Assembly: GCA_002348535.1 (NCBI GenBank)
Contig: DEBL01000378.1
Coordinates: 1-26,263 of the forward strand
Direction: 5' to 3'
Origin: Deltaproteobacteria bacterium UBA2957
Lineage (GTDB): Bacteria; Myxococcota_A; UBA796
Length of the DNA stretch: 26,263 bases
Below are positions 1 through 9,885 of this stretch, in pieces. The notes under the pieces were generated by a model. That model was not told the DNA's origin and ran no database searches. It saw only the letters and a list, made by a program, of their open reading frames with translations. The stretch's first letter is position 1. Every line of letters begins with the position of its first letter. The translations under genes and the position numbers were made by a program.

Positions 1-123
1 CTCACCGTCAAGGTGGGCGACAAGGTTCTCTTCGGCAAATATGCCGGAACCGAGATCAAGGTCGCTGGCGAAGACCGCCTCATCCTGCGAGAAGACGACA
101 TTCTCGGCATCATCGAAGACTGA
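1..123 (+). CDS. groES: GroES co-chaperonin, C-terminal 40 residues (5' end outside window)
   Basis: The first 40 codons are open from the window edge and end in TGA at 121-123. The product is the C-terminal half of the 10-kDa co-chaperonin that caps the GroEL ring. Visible family signatures are the VKVGDKVLF strand, the KYAGTEIK segment and the [13 protein letters not shown] ending. The mobile loop that contacts GroEL lies upstream of the window and cannot be judged. groEL follows after 59 bp with its own strong ribosome binding site, the usual groESL order. Any CIRCE or heat-shock promoter would be outside the window. Confidence 0.96.
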   Translation, partial: LTVKVGDKVLFGKYAGTEIKVAGEDRLILREDDILGIIED

Positions 124-137
124 TCGAATCACCCTGA

Positions 138-1787
<1,650 letters not shown>

Positions 1788-1810
1788 ACGCTGTGTTTAC
1801 GTCCAACGCA

Positions 1811-1840
1811 AAACCCCCCGGCAAATGCCGGGGGGTTTTT
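1811..1840. terminator. Bidirectional rho-independent terminator between groEL and the J-domain gene
   Basis: A perfect 12-bp stem (1811-1822 with 1827-1838) closes on the loop AAAT. The core is six C facing six G. On the + strand it runs into TTTTTGTTTG, and on the - strand the AAA flank becomes a T run. It lies 23 bp after the groEL stop and 24 bp past the stop of the convergent J-domain gene, so it can end both operons. It is the only clear hairpin terminator seen in the window. Confidence 0.93.
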
Positions 1841-1863
1841 GTTTGTTGGTCTGCGCCGTGTCG

Positions 1864-2436
1864 TTACACGATGCGGAGTTTGTAAGGATTCTTGGTTTCG
1901 GCAGACTTTTTCGTTGATGCCCCTTTCGCCTTCTCAAGCCACTCTTTCATGACCTCATTATCGGGCTCAAACGAGAGCGCGAACTGAATGTTCATGACAC
2001 AGCCCTTGAAGTTTTTGTCGTCCCAATCCTTCAAGGCCATGTGCCAATACTTCTCGGCCCGCGGATCCGATGCAGCATGTTCTGGGTTTTCCGCCTTCAA
2101 CCGCTCTTGTTCCGCGATGGCCAATGCTTCATCCGTCATCCGAAGGATTCCCGCTTTCATGATTTCGTCGTATTGCGCCCGCTTATCGGGATCGTTCAGG
2201 CTGTCGCCTGCCTCTTTGACCCGCTGGAAAATTTCATTTGCCTTGCTGGAAATCCCCGCGTCACTGAGCGCATTGACGCGGTCCGGATGGTGCTGGCGAG
2301 CAGCCGCTCGAGCGGCTGGCTCAATGTCACCCTGTACACAGTCCGGATCCAACTGCAGGATCCGATAGTAGTCCAGTTCGTCCAGAATCTCGTGAAGTGT
2401 CTCCACCTCTATCTGCAGCTGAATCTTTGGGTCCAC
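1864..2436 (-). CDS. Short J-domain (DnaJ-like) protein with C-terminal TPR-like helices
   Basis: 190-residue Hsp40-class co-chaperone that should stimulate an Hsp70 ATPase. The J-domain spans about residues 22-91: DYYRILQLDPD, the HPD tripeptide at 50-52, and a DKRAQYDEI helix end. There is no Gly/Phe-rich linker, no CxxCxGxG zinc repeats and no type I/II substrate domain, so this is a type III (J-only) protein. Residues about 128-172 (KYWHMALKDWDDKNF, ending near FEPDN) resemble one TPR hairpin. The start is GTG, supported by GGAGG (2441-2445) 4 nt upstream. It follows the dnaK-like gene by 34 bp in the same operon, so that Hsp70 is its obvious candidate partner (inference). Transcription ends at the shared hairpin at 1811-1840. 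Confidence 0.9.
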   Translation of the reverse strand: MDPKIQLQIEVETLHEILDELDYYRILQLDPDCVQGDIEPAARAAARQHHPDRVNALSDAGISSKANEIFQRVKEAGDSLNDPDKRAQYDEIMKAGILRMTDEALAIAEQERLKAENPEHAASDPRAEKYWHMALKDWDDKNFKGCVMNIQFALSFEPDNEVMKEWLEKAKGASTKKSAETKNPYKLRIV

Positions 2437-2440
2437 TCAA

Positions 2441-2445
2441 CCTCC
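2441..2445 (-). promoter_or_regulatory. Ribosome binding site fixing the GTG start of the J-domain gene
   Basis: GGAGG on the - strand, 4 nt before the GTG at 2436. No ATG occurs near the start of the conserved region, so this site decides the non-ATG start. Confidence 0.7.
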
Positions 2446-2470
2446 AACCTCAACAGTGTACCTCGAAAGG

Positions 2471-4165
2471 TTACTCCGTGACGTCATCGTCTTCGAGCAA
2501 CAGATCATCATCGTCAAAAACAAGGTCGTCATCCACGGCTGGTGCGGCGATAACGGGCGCTTTCGGTCGGTCTGCGTTCTTGGCATCGATTTGATCCGAT
2601 ACCGACGATCGTACGCCTTCAAATCGGAGCGATTCCACCTCTCCTCGCGACAGGTTCGAGGATGCTTCGACTCGCATCTCTTTGGTCGATCCCGTACCCG
2701 AAGCGGTCGCGATCACGTGCACAAGCCCATCCGCATCAATATTGAACGCCACCTTGACCTTGGCATGACCCCGCGGCCCCTCGGGCAGCCCATCAAGAAC
2801 AAATTCACCCAACAAGTGATTGGCTTTTGCATCCTTGGAGTCGCCCTGGTACACCGCGATCCGCACTTCGGTCTGGTTGTCGCGAATGGTGTGAAAGATC
2901 TTGCTTTCCGTTGTGGGGATGGGCGTGTTTCGGGGGATGATGGCCTCGATAAAGTCGCCCACCGTGCGCACACCAAGGGTTTGAGGAGTCACATCCAAAA
3001 GCACCGTCGACGGGTCACTCGAGATGCGAGTAAGCTGTGCCGCCTGAATTGCAGCGCCAACCGCCACCACCTCATCGGGATTGATGTCATCGATGGGGTC
3101 CTCCCCGAAATACTGCGCAACGGCTTCCTTGATGATGGGGAATCGAGTCATTCCGCCCACCAGCACAATGCCGTCCACCTGCGCTGCGGAGAGCCCCGCC
3201 TGCGACAGCGCGTTGTCGCATACGACAAATGACCGTTGGATGAGCGGCATGCATACATTCCGGGCGAGTGTTCGACTCAACACCGTATCAACATCCAAAG
3301 GATTCCCCTCCGCATCAATGGCCAAATTGGGCATCCGCAGGCTGACCTGCTGTTCTGTGGCGAGCCCTCGCTTCAAGGACTCCGCTGCAGCCTTCAGCTT
3401 GACATTCGTCTCGTGATCTCGAGGAATGGTCCCCACTCCATCCGATTCATAGGCATTTCGGATGTGCTCCGCGATGGCATGGTCGAAGTCATCGCCGCCC
3501 AGAAATGTGTCCCCCGCGGTCGCAATCACCTCGATGAGGTCATCGCCCATGTGCAGCACCGAGACGTCGAAGGTCCCGCCGCCGAGATCGTACACAACAA
3601 TGCGCTGATTCTGCTGCTTTCCATAGCCATACGCCATGGATGCCGCTGTGGGCTCGTTTATGATCCGGAGGCATTGAAGATTGGCAATTTCCGCCGCATC
3701 ACGGGTCGCTTGGCGCTGTTGATCGTTGAAGTAGGCGGGAACGGTGATCACGGCGGAATCAACGGTGTCGTTCGTGGCCTGCTCGGCGATCCGCACCATA
3801 TGAACCAGAACATGTGCCGCAATTTCCTGTGCCGTGTAGGCGTCGCCGCGCACGCGAATCCGCGCGTCACCGGCCTCTCCACCAAACACTGTCCAGCCCA
3901 CCTGACCGCGAAGTCGCTGGGTCTCGGGATCATTGAACCGTCTTCCAATCAAGCGCTTGGCGCTGGCCACCGTGGCGTCGGGTGCAACCGACATTTGCTC
4001 TTTGGCGACATGCCCCACAAGCGGCGGGCCTCCGCTTCCGAACCCAACCACCGATGGTTGCAAGTTTCGGCCCTCAGCATCCCGCAAAACGCGGGGACCG
4101 TCCGCATCCAGCACCGCCACCACGGAGTTGGAGGTACCCAAGTCGATGCCAACCGAAATTCCCAT
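2471..4165 (-). CDS. Hsp70 (DnaK paralogue) lacking the helical lid, with an acidic C-terminal tail
   Basis: 564-residue Hsp70 chaperone against 638 in E. coli DnaK. The nucleotide-binding domain (about 1-380) is complete: GIDLGTSNS, Lys70 in [33 protein letters not shown] and [10 protein letters not shown]. The interdomain linker VLLDVTP (388-394) and the beta-sandwich substrate domain (to about 500) follow. After a short helix start (RGEVESLRF) the expected lid helices are missing. The chain ends in a linker rich in Ala and Pro and a tail of about 20 residues, mostly Asp, Glu and Leu, ending DDVTE. The ATG at 4165 is preferred to the TTG just before it, because GGGAG lies 5 nt upstream. The gene begins 11 bp after the IMPase stop and is followed by a J-domain gene. 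A specialised rather than housekeeping DnaK is likely (inference). Confidence 0.93.
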   Translation of the reverse strand: MGISVGIDLGTSNSVVAVLDADGPRVLRDAEGRNLQPSVVGFGSGGPPLVGHVAKEQMSVAPDATVASAKRLIGRRFNDPETQRLRGQVGWTVFGGEAGDARIRVRGDAYTAQEIAAHVLVHMVRIAEQATNDTVDSAVITVPAYFNDQQRQATRDAAEIANLQCLRIINEPTAASMAYGYGKQQNQRIVVYDLGGGTFDVSVLHMGDDLIEVIATAGDTFLGGDDFDHAIAEHIRNAYESDGVGTIPRDHETNVKLKAAAESLKRGLATEQQVSLRMPNLAIDAEGNPLDVDTVLSRTLARNVCMPLIQRSFVVCDNALSQAGLSAAQVDGIVLVGGMTRFPIIKEAVAQYFGEDPIDDINPDEVVAVGAAIQAAQLTRISSDPSTVLLDVTPQTLGVRTVGDFIEAIIPRNTPIPTTESKIFHTIRDNQTEVRIAVYQGDSKDAKANHLLGEFVLDGLPEGPRGHAKVKVAFNIDADGLVHVIATASGTGSTKEMRVEASSNLSRGEVESLRFEGVRSSVSDQIDAKNADRPKAPVIAAPAVDDDLVFDDDDLLLEDDDVTE

Positions 4166-4170
4166 CAAAT

Positions 4171-4175
4171 CTCCC
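4171..4175 (-). promoter_or_regulatory. Ribosome binding site of the dnaK-like gene
   Basis: GGGAG on the - strand lies 5 nt before the ATG at 4165 and only 2 nt from it to the TTG at 4168, so it favours the ATG. It sits directly after the TAG stop of the preceding gene (4177-4179). Confidence 0.65.
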
Positions 4176-4176
4176 G

Positions 4177-4956
4177 CTACTGCGCCTGAAGCAAGATGCT
4201 TAATGCCTCCAGCATCTCCGTGTGTAGTTCATCGTTCGTCGCCAGCAATCGAGGACGGGCCACATCGATGGGTCCGCCATCCATGTCCGTCACCGTCCCA
4301 CCGGCCTCTTGAACCAGTAAAATGCCGGCTGCTACATCCCACGGACTGAGCCCAAATTCCCAATAGGCATCGACCGATCCGGAGGCAAGGGCCACAAAAT
4401 CCATGGCGGCAGCACCTGCCCGGCGGACACCGCGTCCTCGGATGAGGAATTCACGCATAAACGAGAGGTACCAGTCCACACGCTCCCGTCGGTCGTATGG
4501 AAAGCCCGTCACCAACAGTGCATCCGCGAGTCGGTCGGTGGAGGATACGGTGAGACGCTGACCTCCAAGCCACGCTCCACCGCCGTTGGTTGCGGTGTAT
4601 GCATCGCCATGAACGGCATCAAAAATGCAGCCAACCTGCAGGACCCCGTCCACTTGAAGCGCGATGCTCACCGCATACGAGGGGTAGCCGTGCACGAAGT
4701 TGGTGGTGCCATCCAACGGGTCGACTATCCAGCGGGTGGATTGGTCCCGAGCACCGCCTCCTTCCTCTGCGAGAATGGGGAGGTCGGGAGTGTGTTTGGT
4801 GATCACATCAACAATGGCCTTTTCGGCAGCCACATCCACCTGCGTAACGAGATCGATCGCTCCCTTGTGGCGCACTTGTCGGACAGCGGTGCGCGCATCG
4901 CGAATCACCTCGCCGGCCGCATGTGCAGCGGCTACTGCCACATCGAGGGTGTCCAT
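4177..4956 (-). CDS. Inositol-monophosphatase family phosphatase (SuhB/IMPase-like)
   Basis: 259-residue Mg-dependent sugar-phosphate phosphatase of the IMPase/FIG superfamily, probably cytoplasmic. The metal site is complete: Glu64-Glu65 in ILAEEGGG, Asp79 and Asp82 in [12 protein letters not shown], and Asp207 in the LSPWDVAAG segment. GAAAMDF replaces the usual GSAALDL-type motif conservatively. The start at 4956 gives [17 protein letters not shown], the normal N-terminus; a longer reading from 5127 would only add antisense-like sequence within the upstream gene. The ATG overlaps the pseudokinase stop in the sequence TAATG, with no separate Shine-Dalgarno, so translation is probably coupled. 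The natural substrate (inositol phosphate, NADP, FBP or other) cannot be told from sequence. Confidence 0.92.
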   Translation of the reverse strand: MDTLDVAVAAAHAAGEVIRDARTAVRQVRHKGAIDLVTQVDVAAEKAIVDVITKHTPDLPILAEEGGGARDQSTRWIVDPLDGTTNFVHGYPSYAVSIALQVDGVLQVGCIFDAVHGDAYTATNGGGAWLGGQRLTVSSTDRLADALLVTGFPYDRRERVDWYLSFMREFLIRGRGVRRAGAAAMDFVALASGSVDAYWEFGLSPWDVAAGILLVQEAGGTVTDMDGGPIDVARPRLLATNDELHTEMLEALSILLQAQ

Positions 4957-6596
4957 TACGGGCCCGAACAGTTGACCGTAAGGCCAGTTGCACTGCAGGT
5001 CACCGTGCCGCTGCGACTCACCTGAACCGCACCCTTTGCGTCTCCGATGTCGATCCGACACGTTGTGACACCGGAGAATGTCCGACGTGTCATGCCCACA
5101 AAGGTTCCCGTTTGACCGTCTCCGCACTGAAGTTTGGCCTTTGAATCAAGCGCCCGAAAGGCAATTTCAAATTCTTCCGTGGCTTGGGCCGACCCCGAGG
5201 ACGTGGACTTGGATCGTCGAGATGCCTGAGGGCGCCGCGATGTCCGCTTGGCCTTCTTCGCCGCAGTCCGCTTCCGCGTTGGAGGCGATGCCGTCGGTTC
5301 ACGCTCCTCCTCGGACTCCGAAATGACGGATGGTTGGGTTGAGGGCTGGGCTTGAGCGGCGGGTGTGGATGCCTGTTCTTTTTGCGACTGCAGATACAAG
5401 TACGCAACTCCAGCAACCGCAAAAAGAGCCAACACCATCCCCATTCCAACCAGCCCAAGCAACACGGGCACCCACGGAAACGGTTGAGGGGCGGGCCCCC
5501 GGACCGGCGGTGGAGACGTCCGTTTCGGCGGCGCATTTGTGGGCACCGCAACCGGGGGCGGCGGCGTGACGACGGAACGGGCTTCCGCTGGCGGCGGTGG
5601 AGGTGCTTTCGGAGGAAGCTCCACCAACTCTCGGCTGGCAGAGCGCTTGAGTTCGGTCATCGCCTCGCGGAGTTTGGGTGGCGCATTGTTGCCTGTCAAT
5701 GTTGAATCTGGCGACCACGGCTGCTCGTCAGGGTACGGCGCCGTTCTGGGCGAAGACGGTTCAGCGCGCTGCAGGCGAGCGGCAAGGTCGCGTCGGTCAA
5801 ACATGGCCGATGCCGAAACCTGGTCTTCCCCTTCATCCAGCATGGCAGCAATCTTGTCGCGACTCCAAAATGCCGTGCACTCGCCCTTGGAACTCGCCGT
5901 TTGCCGTCCTCGTGACTGCGCAGCCTCCATCCCCGTGCGCTGCGGTGCTTCAAGCACTTCCTCATCGGTCGGTGCATCACTTGGCAACGACGGCGCTGGT
6001 GCTGTTCCATGCACCCACACCTCCAAGGCCTGACCGCCAATCTTTGCGGCAACCCCCGAGACAATGTTGGCCACATCCAGCGGAGCTGGCCGCTCGGCCG
6101 GGCTGTGGGCGAGCATCGAACACAAAAAATGAATGACTGGGTCCCGTCCGGGCACACCTGCCATTTCACTCCAGTCAATGGCGAGGAGACGGTCGACAAT
6201 GGCATCGTCGTGCGCATCGCGCTCTCGAGGAATCGGACCCATTGGCTCCGTACTCAACAGGGCATGCATGACGATTCCAAGCCCATAGACATCAGAGGCA
6301 GGGAGTTGCGGCGGCGAGTCCGGCGCTCGACCGGATCGCCGAGCAAGCCCGTACCCCGCGAGGCTCACATTCCCATGGTCATCGATGTAGACATCCCCCG
6401 GATTGATGTCACCGTGGAGGGTTCGGTCCTCTTCCGCGATGGTCAAAATATCGGCGAGATAGGCAACCATTTCGAGGCACACAGCCATCGGAATGCGAGC
6501 CTCTCGCAGGATCGCGGTGACTGCACGTCCCGGAGGCGTCCCCTCGCGGTACAAAACTTGGTCATCGCCGACTTCCCGAGTGTAGTACCAACTCAA
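4956..6596 (-). CDS. Membrane-anchored pseudokinase lacking the kinase N-lobe
   Basis: 546 residues. Residues about 13-185 match the hinge and C-lobe of Ser/Thr protein kinases (Hanks type): HGDINPGDVYI (61-71, for HRDLKPENI), the helix-F motif SDVYGLG (101-107) and a conserved Arg in AERP (169). The Gly-rich loop, the VAIK lysine and helix C are entirely absent. The catalytic-loop Lys is Asn65, the Asn is Asp68, and DFG is AGY (80-82). Catalysis is therefore very unlikely. A Pro-rich stretch (about 329-375) leads to one membrane helix (about 376-402), a basic Lys/Arg/Ser stretch, and a C-terminal domain (about 475-546) with Cys491, 513, 534 and 543 that could form disulfides outside the membrane. 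The start is TTG, overlapping the gatB stop by 3 nt and preceded by GGAGG with 7 nt spacing. It is probably a scaffold or sensor (inference). Confidence 0.85.
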   Translation of the reverse strand: MSWYYTREVGDDQVLYREGTPPGRAVTAILREARIPMAVCLEMVAYLADILTIAEEDRTLHGDINPGDVYIDDHGNVSLAGYGLARRSGRAPDSPPQLPASDVYGLGIVMHALLSTEPMGPIPRERDAHDDAIVDRLLAIDWSEMAGVPGRDPVIHFLCSMLAHSPAERPAPLDVANIVSGVAAKIGGQALEVWVHGTAPAPSLPSDAPTDEEVLEAPQRTGMEAAQSRGRQTASSKGECTAFWSRDKIAAMLDEGEDQVSASAMFDRRDLAARLQRAEPSSPRTAPYPDEQPWSPDSTLTGNNAPPKLREAMTELKRSASRELVELPPKAPPPPPAEARSVVTPPPPVAVPTNAPPKRTSPPPVRGPAPQPFPWVPVLLGLVGMGMVLALFAVAGVAYLYLQSQKEQASTPAAQAQPSTQPSVISESEEEREPTASPPTRKRTAAKKAKRTSRRPQASRRSKSTSSGSAQATEEFEIAFRALDSKAKLQCGDGQTGTFVGMTRRTFSGVTTCRIDIGDAKGAVQVSRSGTVTCSATGLTVNCSGP

Positions 6597-8077
6597 TCTG
6601 ATTCCTCCGACCCGCCAATTGATACCACGTCTTCGAGCGCGTTTAGAACAACAAACCGTACCTTCCGGGCGTCCATTCGTTCGTCAAACTGACGCATAAT
6701 GAGTCCAATGAAGAAGCCCAAGACCCGGGTTCGCCCCTGTTTGTACCGCTGAACTTCTGTAGGGTGATCGTGAAGCATCCCGTCGACTGCGGCGCGAAGG
6801 GCGGTATCGTCATCCATTCGCTCCAGACTTCGCTGCGCAACCATCCGTTCTGGATCACCACCCTCCCCGCACAGTTCCGCAACGAGCGAGCGCCCCACCT
6901 CTCGGGTGATGGTGCCCTGTTCGACCATCGACGCGAGGCTGCAGGCTGCGCTTGGTGTGATGCACATCCGCTGGCTTGGATATTCGTTTCGCCAACGAGC
7001 GATCGGACCTCGAACCCACTTCACCATCTCGCTTGGATTGACTCCGATCGCCACGGCATCCTCAAACAGCTGGCAGAGCACTTCATCGCTGAGCAACGCC
7101 GACGCATCGCTTGCGCTGAGGCCATGATCCTGCCGCAACCTCGCGTGTCGGTTCGCATCCTCGCGCAGCAACCAAACATCCAACGGAAACCCTTCCAGAA
7201 TCCGCTCAGCCTCAACCATGTCTGCATCCACTCCGAAGATGGCTCCGAGATCGGGCTCAACGCAGTATCGGTACTCCGCCTCAGAGTCTTTTGTCCGAAG
7301 CCTGTCGGTGCCCGACCCATTCCATCCGCGCGTGGCCTGCACGACAGCACCTCCCGACTCCACAATTCGTGTTTGCCGTTCCACTTCATGATCAATGGCT
7401 TTCCTCACAAAACGAAAGCTGTTGATGTTTTTCAACTCAACTCGTGGCCCAAGCTGAACGGGATCCCCCGAGACTGACACATTGGCATCCACCCGGAACT
7501 GGCCCTTCTCCATCGATCCATCCGTGACCTGCGCGTGCACCAGCACCCGGTGCAGCATGCGGAGATAGGCTTCCGCCTCGTCCGCGCTGTGCAGGTCGGG
7601 TCGACCAACAATTTCAATCAGCGGCGTACCGCATCGATTGAAGTCCACCAGTGAGTGATCGGCAGCATGAATCAGCTTTCCGGCATCCTCCTCAAGATGG
7701 ATGCGTTCAATGGCGATTCGTTTTCGGCCAGCCATCGTCTCGATGTGCAGTCCACCATCACTGCAAAGGGGTCGTTCATGCTGGGTGATCTGATAGCCCT
7801 TTGGTGTATCGGGATACCAATAGTGTTTCCGCGCAAATGTGCTTCCTTGGTGAACCGTGCAACCAAGCGCAACCCCGGCTCGGACAGCGAGTCGAACCGC
7901 AGTGTCGTTGAGTACGGGAAGGACGCCCGGATCGCCAAGACAAATCGAACAAACCGCGGTGTTTGGCGACTGCGAGTTGGTCACCGGACACCCGCAAAAC
8001 ATTTTAGTCTGCGTCTTCAGTTGGCAATGGACTTCCAGTCCGATGGAGGGCACGACAGGGGGCACGGCGACACTCAC
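6593..8077 (-). CDS. gatB: Asp/Glu-tRNA amidotransferase subunit B (GatB)
   Basis: 494 residues. GatB activates and amidates mischarged Glu-tRNA(Gln) or Asp-tRNA(Asn) as part of the GatCAB complex. Evidence: the N-terminal IGLEVHCQL, a zinc site Cys28/Cys30/Cys43/Cys46 (CGCP and CSICLG), GVLPVLN, RKHYWYPDTPKGYQITQ, and HLEEDAGK with DFNRCGTPLIEIV. A helical GatB/YqeY tail follows; its end (IMRQFDERMDARKV) departs from the usual KxTGGxANP-type ending. The GTG at 8077 is chosen because AAGGA lies 6 nt upstream; an in-frame GTG at 8098 has no such site. gatA and gatC are not in the window. It is the first gene of a five-gene run and is divergent from hisS. Confidence 0.96.
   Translation of the reverse strand: MSVAVPPVVPSIGLEVHCQLKTQTKMFCGCPVTNSQSPNTAVCSICLGDPGVLPVLNDTAVRLAVRAGVALGCTVHQGSTFARKHYWYPDTPKGYQITQHERPLCSDGGLHIETMAGRKRIAIERIHLEEDAGKLIHAADHSLVDFNRCGTPLIEIVGRPDLHSADEAEAYLRMLHRVLVHAQVTDGSMEKGQFRVDANVSVSGDPVQLGPRVELKNINSFRFVRKAIDHEVERQTRIVESGGAVVQATRGWNGSGTDRLRTKDSEAEYRYCVEPDLGAIFGVDADMVEAERILEGFPLDVWLLREDANRHARLRQDHGLSASDASALLSDEVLCQLFEDAVAIGVNPSEMVKWVRGPIARWRNEYPSQRMCITPSAACSLASMVEQGTITREVGRSLVAELCGEGGDPERMVAQRSLERMDDDTALRAAVDGMLHDHPTEVQRYKQGRTRVLGFFIGLIMRQFDERMDARKVRFVVLNALEDVVSIGGSEESD
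6604..6608 (-). promoter_or_regulatory. Ribosome binding site deciding the TTG start of the pseudokinase
   Basis: GGAGG on the - strand, embedded in the last gatB codons, 7 nt before the TTG at 6596. It shows that the N-lobe is missing by design of the gene start and not through an annotation choice. Confidence 0.7.
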
Positions 8078-8083
8078 GTATAT

Positions 8084-8088
8084 TCCTT
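8084..8088 (-). promoter_or_regulatory. Ribosome binding site favouring the internal GTG start of gatB
   Basis: AAGGA on the - strand, 6 nt before the GTG at 8077. It lies inside the longer reading that begins at 8098, and so argues for the shorter protein. Confidence 0.6.
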
Positions 8089-8116
8089 GAACTAACACAG
8101 CCTCTGACCTGATATA
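8087..8116 (+). promoter_or_regulatory. Possible hisS promoter (weak)
   Basis: TTGAAC (8087-8092, 4/6 match to a -35 box) is followed 18 bp later by GATATA (8111-8116, 3/6 match to a -10 box). Both lie in the short divergent gatB/hisS interval and just before the hisS ribosome binding site. The match is modest and by eye only. Confidence 0.25.
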
Positions 8117-8139
8117 GGCGTCGCCAAGAGGAGTCTCTT

Positions 8140-9411
8140 ATGGCCAAAGTATTTCTCCCCAAAGGAACCCGTGACCTGATGCCGGAACAAATGAACCGGC
8201 GCCTGATGGTGATCAACACCGTCCGCGATGTATTTGCTCGCTACGGCTTTGACCCCCTCGAGACGCCTGCCTTCGAGCGCATTGAGACCCTCACTGGAAA
8301 GTACGGCGACGAAGGCGAAAAATTGATGTTTCGCATTCTGAAGCGGGGGGAAGGCGGCACCAAAGGTGAGGTTGACCTCGCGCTGCGCTACGACCTGACC
8401 GTTCCACTCGCACGGGTCATGGCCATGAATCCCGGCATTCCCCTTCCTTTCAAACGGTCACAGATTCAACCTGTTTGGCGTGCAGACCGTCCCCAGCGGG
8501 GCCGGTTTCGGGAATTCTATCAGTGCGATGTCGACACCGTAGGCACCGATTCTCCACTCGCCGATGCAGAGTGCATCGCGGTGGTCCATGACTCCCTCAC
8601 AGCACTCGGGTTCACCGATTTTACGATTCGAGTGAATCACCGCCAATTGCTGCGAGCGTTGGCGGTCGCCATCGAGGCAGAGGATCAAGAAACAAGCATG
8701 CTTCAAGCACTGGACAAGTTGGACAAAGTGGGACGCAACGGTGTGGAAAAGGAGCTGCTCGAGAGGAGCTTCAGCCGAGACCAAGCCCATCAACTCTGGC
8801 GCTACCTTGACGGCGCTGAAATTCCGGATGCCGCACCCTTTGAGCAGCAACTAAAACGCATCGTTGAATTGGCGCTGAGCATGGGGGTGGATCCGGACAG
8901 AGTCCGCGTCGACCGCACACTGGCCCGGGGACTCGACTACTACACCGGCCCTGTCTTCGAGACCGTTCTCAATGGGGATTACTCCGGCTCCGTCTCTGGC
9001 GGTGGACGGTACGATGGGCTGGTTGGAATGTTTTCAGGAAAGGGTGATGTTCCAGCCGTTGGCGTTTCGTTGGGTATCGAGCGAATCTTCATGTTGATGG
9101 AAGAGATGGGTCTGGTTCCCGCCACCCGAACCGCCACACATGTGTGGGCCACTGTGTTCTCGGTGGAAACCATGGCGGCCACCCTCGAATCCGCTTCTAT
9201 ATTGCGGACAGCTGGCGTAAACGTGCAGGTTTCCACGCGGATGGGAAAAATCGGAAAGCAACTCAAGGATGCATCGTCGAAGGGCATACCGTTCGCACTC
9301 GTGTGCGGACCCGAGGAAGCGGCTGCAGGAACAGCCGTACTAAAGAACCTGACCACCGGCGAACAGGTGACCGGAACACCCGATGAGTTGGTGCGTCATC
9401 TGGGTGTGTGA
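8140..9411 (+). CDS. hisS: Histidyl-tRNA synthetase
   Basis: 423-residue class II aminoacyl-tRNA synthetase that charges tRNA(His), of normal bacterial length. Motif 2 is VWRADRPQRGRFREF (112-126). The histidine-specific signatures are LARGLDYYTG (261-270) and GGGRYDGL (287-294), and motif 3 is VPAVGVSLGIERI. The C-terminal anticodon-binding domain follows. The ATG at 8140 has AGAGGAG 6 nt upstream and gives the usual MAKVFLPKGTRDLMPEQ start. It is divergent from gatB, so two tRNA-charging genes share one short control region. Its stop codon directly abuts the stop of the convergent barrel gene. Confidence 0.98.
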   Translation: MAKVFLPKGTRDLMPEQMNRRLMVINTVRDVFARYGFDPLETPAFERIETLTGKYGDEGEKLMFRILKRGEGGTKGEVDLALRYDLTVPLARVMAMNPGIPLPFKRSQIQPVWRADRPQRGRFREFYQCDVDTVGTDSPLADAECIAVVHDSLTALGFTDFTIRVNHRQLLRALAVAIEAEDQETSMLQALDKLDKVGRNGVEKELLERSFSRDQAHQLWRYLDGAEIPDAAPFEQQLKRIVELALSMGVDPDRVRVDRTLARGLDYYTGPVFETVLNGDYSGSVSGGGRYDGLVGMFSGKGDVPAVGVSLGIERIFMLMEEMGLVPATRTATHVWATVFSVETMAATLESASILRTAGVNVQVSTRMGKIGKQLKDASSKGIPFALVCGPEEAAAGTAVLKNLTTGEQVTGTPDELVRHLGV

Positions 9412-9885
9412 CTAAAAAAAGATGCGTCCTCCGATTCCACCGTCAAATCCACCATGGGAAATCGGAGCCACCACCCAGACCGGCGCCATCTCAAAGTAGA
9501 CTTCGAGCGGAAAGCTTTCGGGCTCGACACCCACACAAAATGGGAAACGAAGACCAACGCTTCCTCGTTCTTGTGCCGCCACCGTGCCCGACCCAAACAT
9601 GCGGCCTCGCAGCCCTACACCGATGCTTACCGGGTACCGCAAGCCCATGGACTCATCGGATGTAATCTCGGACACGGTGTATACGTAATCAAGCCCCATG
9701 TGCATGCGCTTTTGACCAAAACTCCAGCCCTGCAAGGCTTGCACAGTCTGAACCTCATCGATTCGATACGCAATCGTGGCCGATACCGGCTCTCCCAAGG
9801 CCAAGCCAACACCAAGGCCCATTGCCCGCCCATGAGCCTCCAAACCAGGCGCAGCGGCCAGTGTAAGAACCATCAGGGCCCTCAC
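9412..9885 (-). CDS. Small exported beta-barrel-like protein (putative outer-membrane protein)
   Basis: 157 residues of no family I recognise. The N-terminus MRALMVLTLAAAPGLEAHG looks like a signal peptide with possible cleavage after LEA. The mature part alternates short Gly/aromatic amphipathic strands (AMGLGVGLALGE, GLDYVYTV, VSIGVGLRGRMFG, SVGLRFPFCVGV, LEVYFEMAPVWVV) and ends in GRIFF. A C-terminal Phe is typical of BAM-assembled outer-membrane proteins. The GTG at 9885 is chosen because GGAGAG lies 5 nt upstream and the start overlaps the TPR gene stop as GTGA. A longer ATG start at 9903 has no ribosome site. The protein is small for a barrel, perhaps eight strands. Its role is unknown; it is third in the protease/TPR operon. 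Confidence 0.72.
   Translation of the reverse strand: MRALMVLTLAAAPGLEAHGRAMGLGVGLALGEPVSATIAYRIDEVQTVQALQGWSFGQKRMHMGLDYVYTVSEITSDESMGLRYPVSIGVGLRGRMFGSGTVAAQERGSVGLRFPFCVGVEPESFPLEVYFEMAPVWVVAPISHGGFDGGIGGRIFF

Noticed and set aside
2456..4189. Two long + strand open frames (258 and 317 codons) opposite the dnaK-like gene
   Set aside because: Both lie antisense to clear Hsp70 coding sequence and show no family features.
4956..6596. Sequencing frameshift as the cause of the missing kinase N-lobe
   Set aside because: gatB is intact to its C-terminal domain upstream, the TTG has a well-placed GGAGG, and no kinase N-lobe motifs are present in any nearby frame.
9412..9421. A-rich run after hisS considered as part of a terminator
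   Set aside because: No hairpin precedes it on either strand, and the bases encode the end of the barrel protein.
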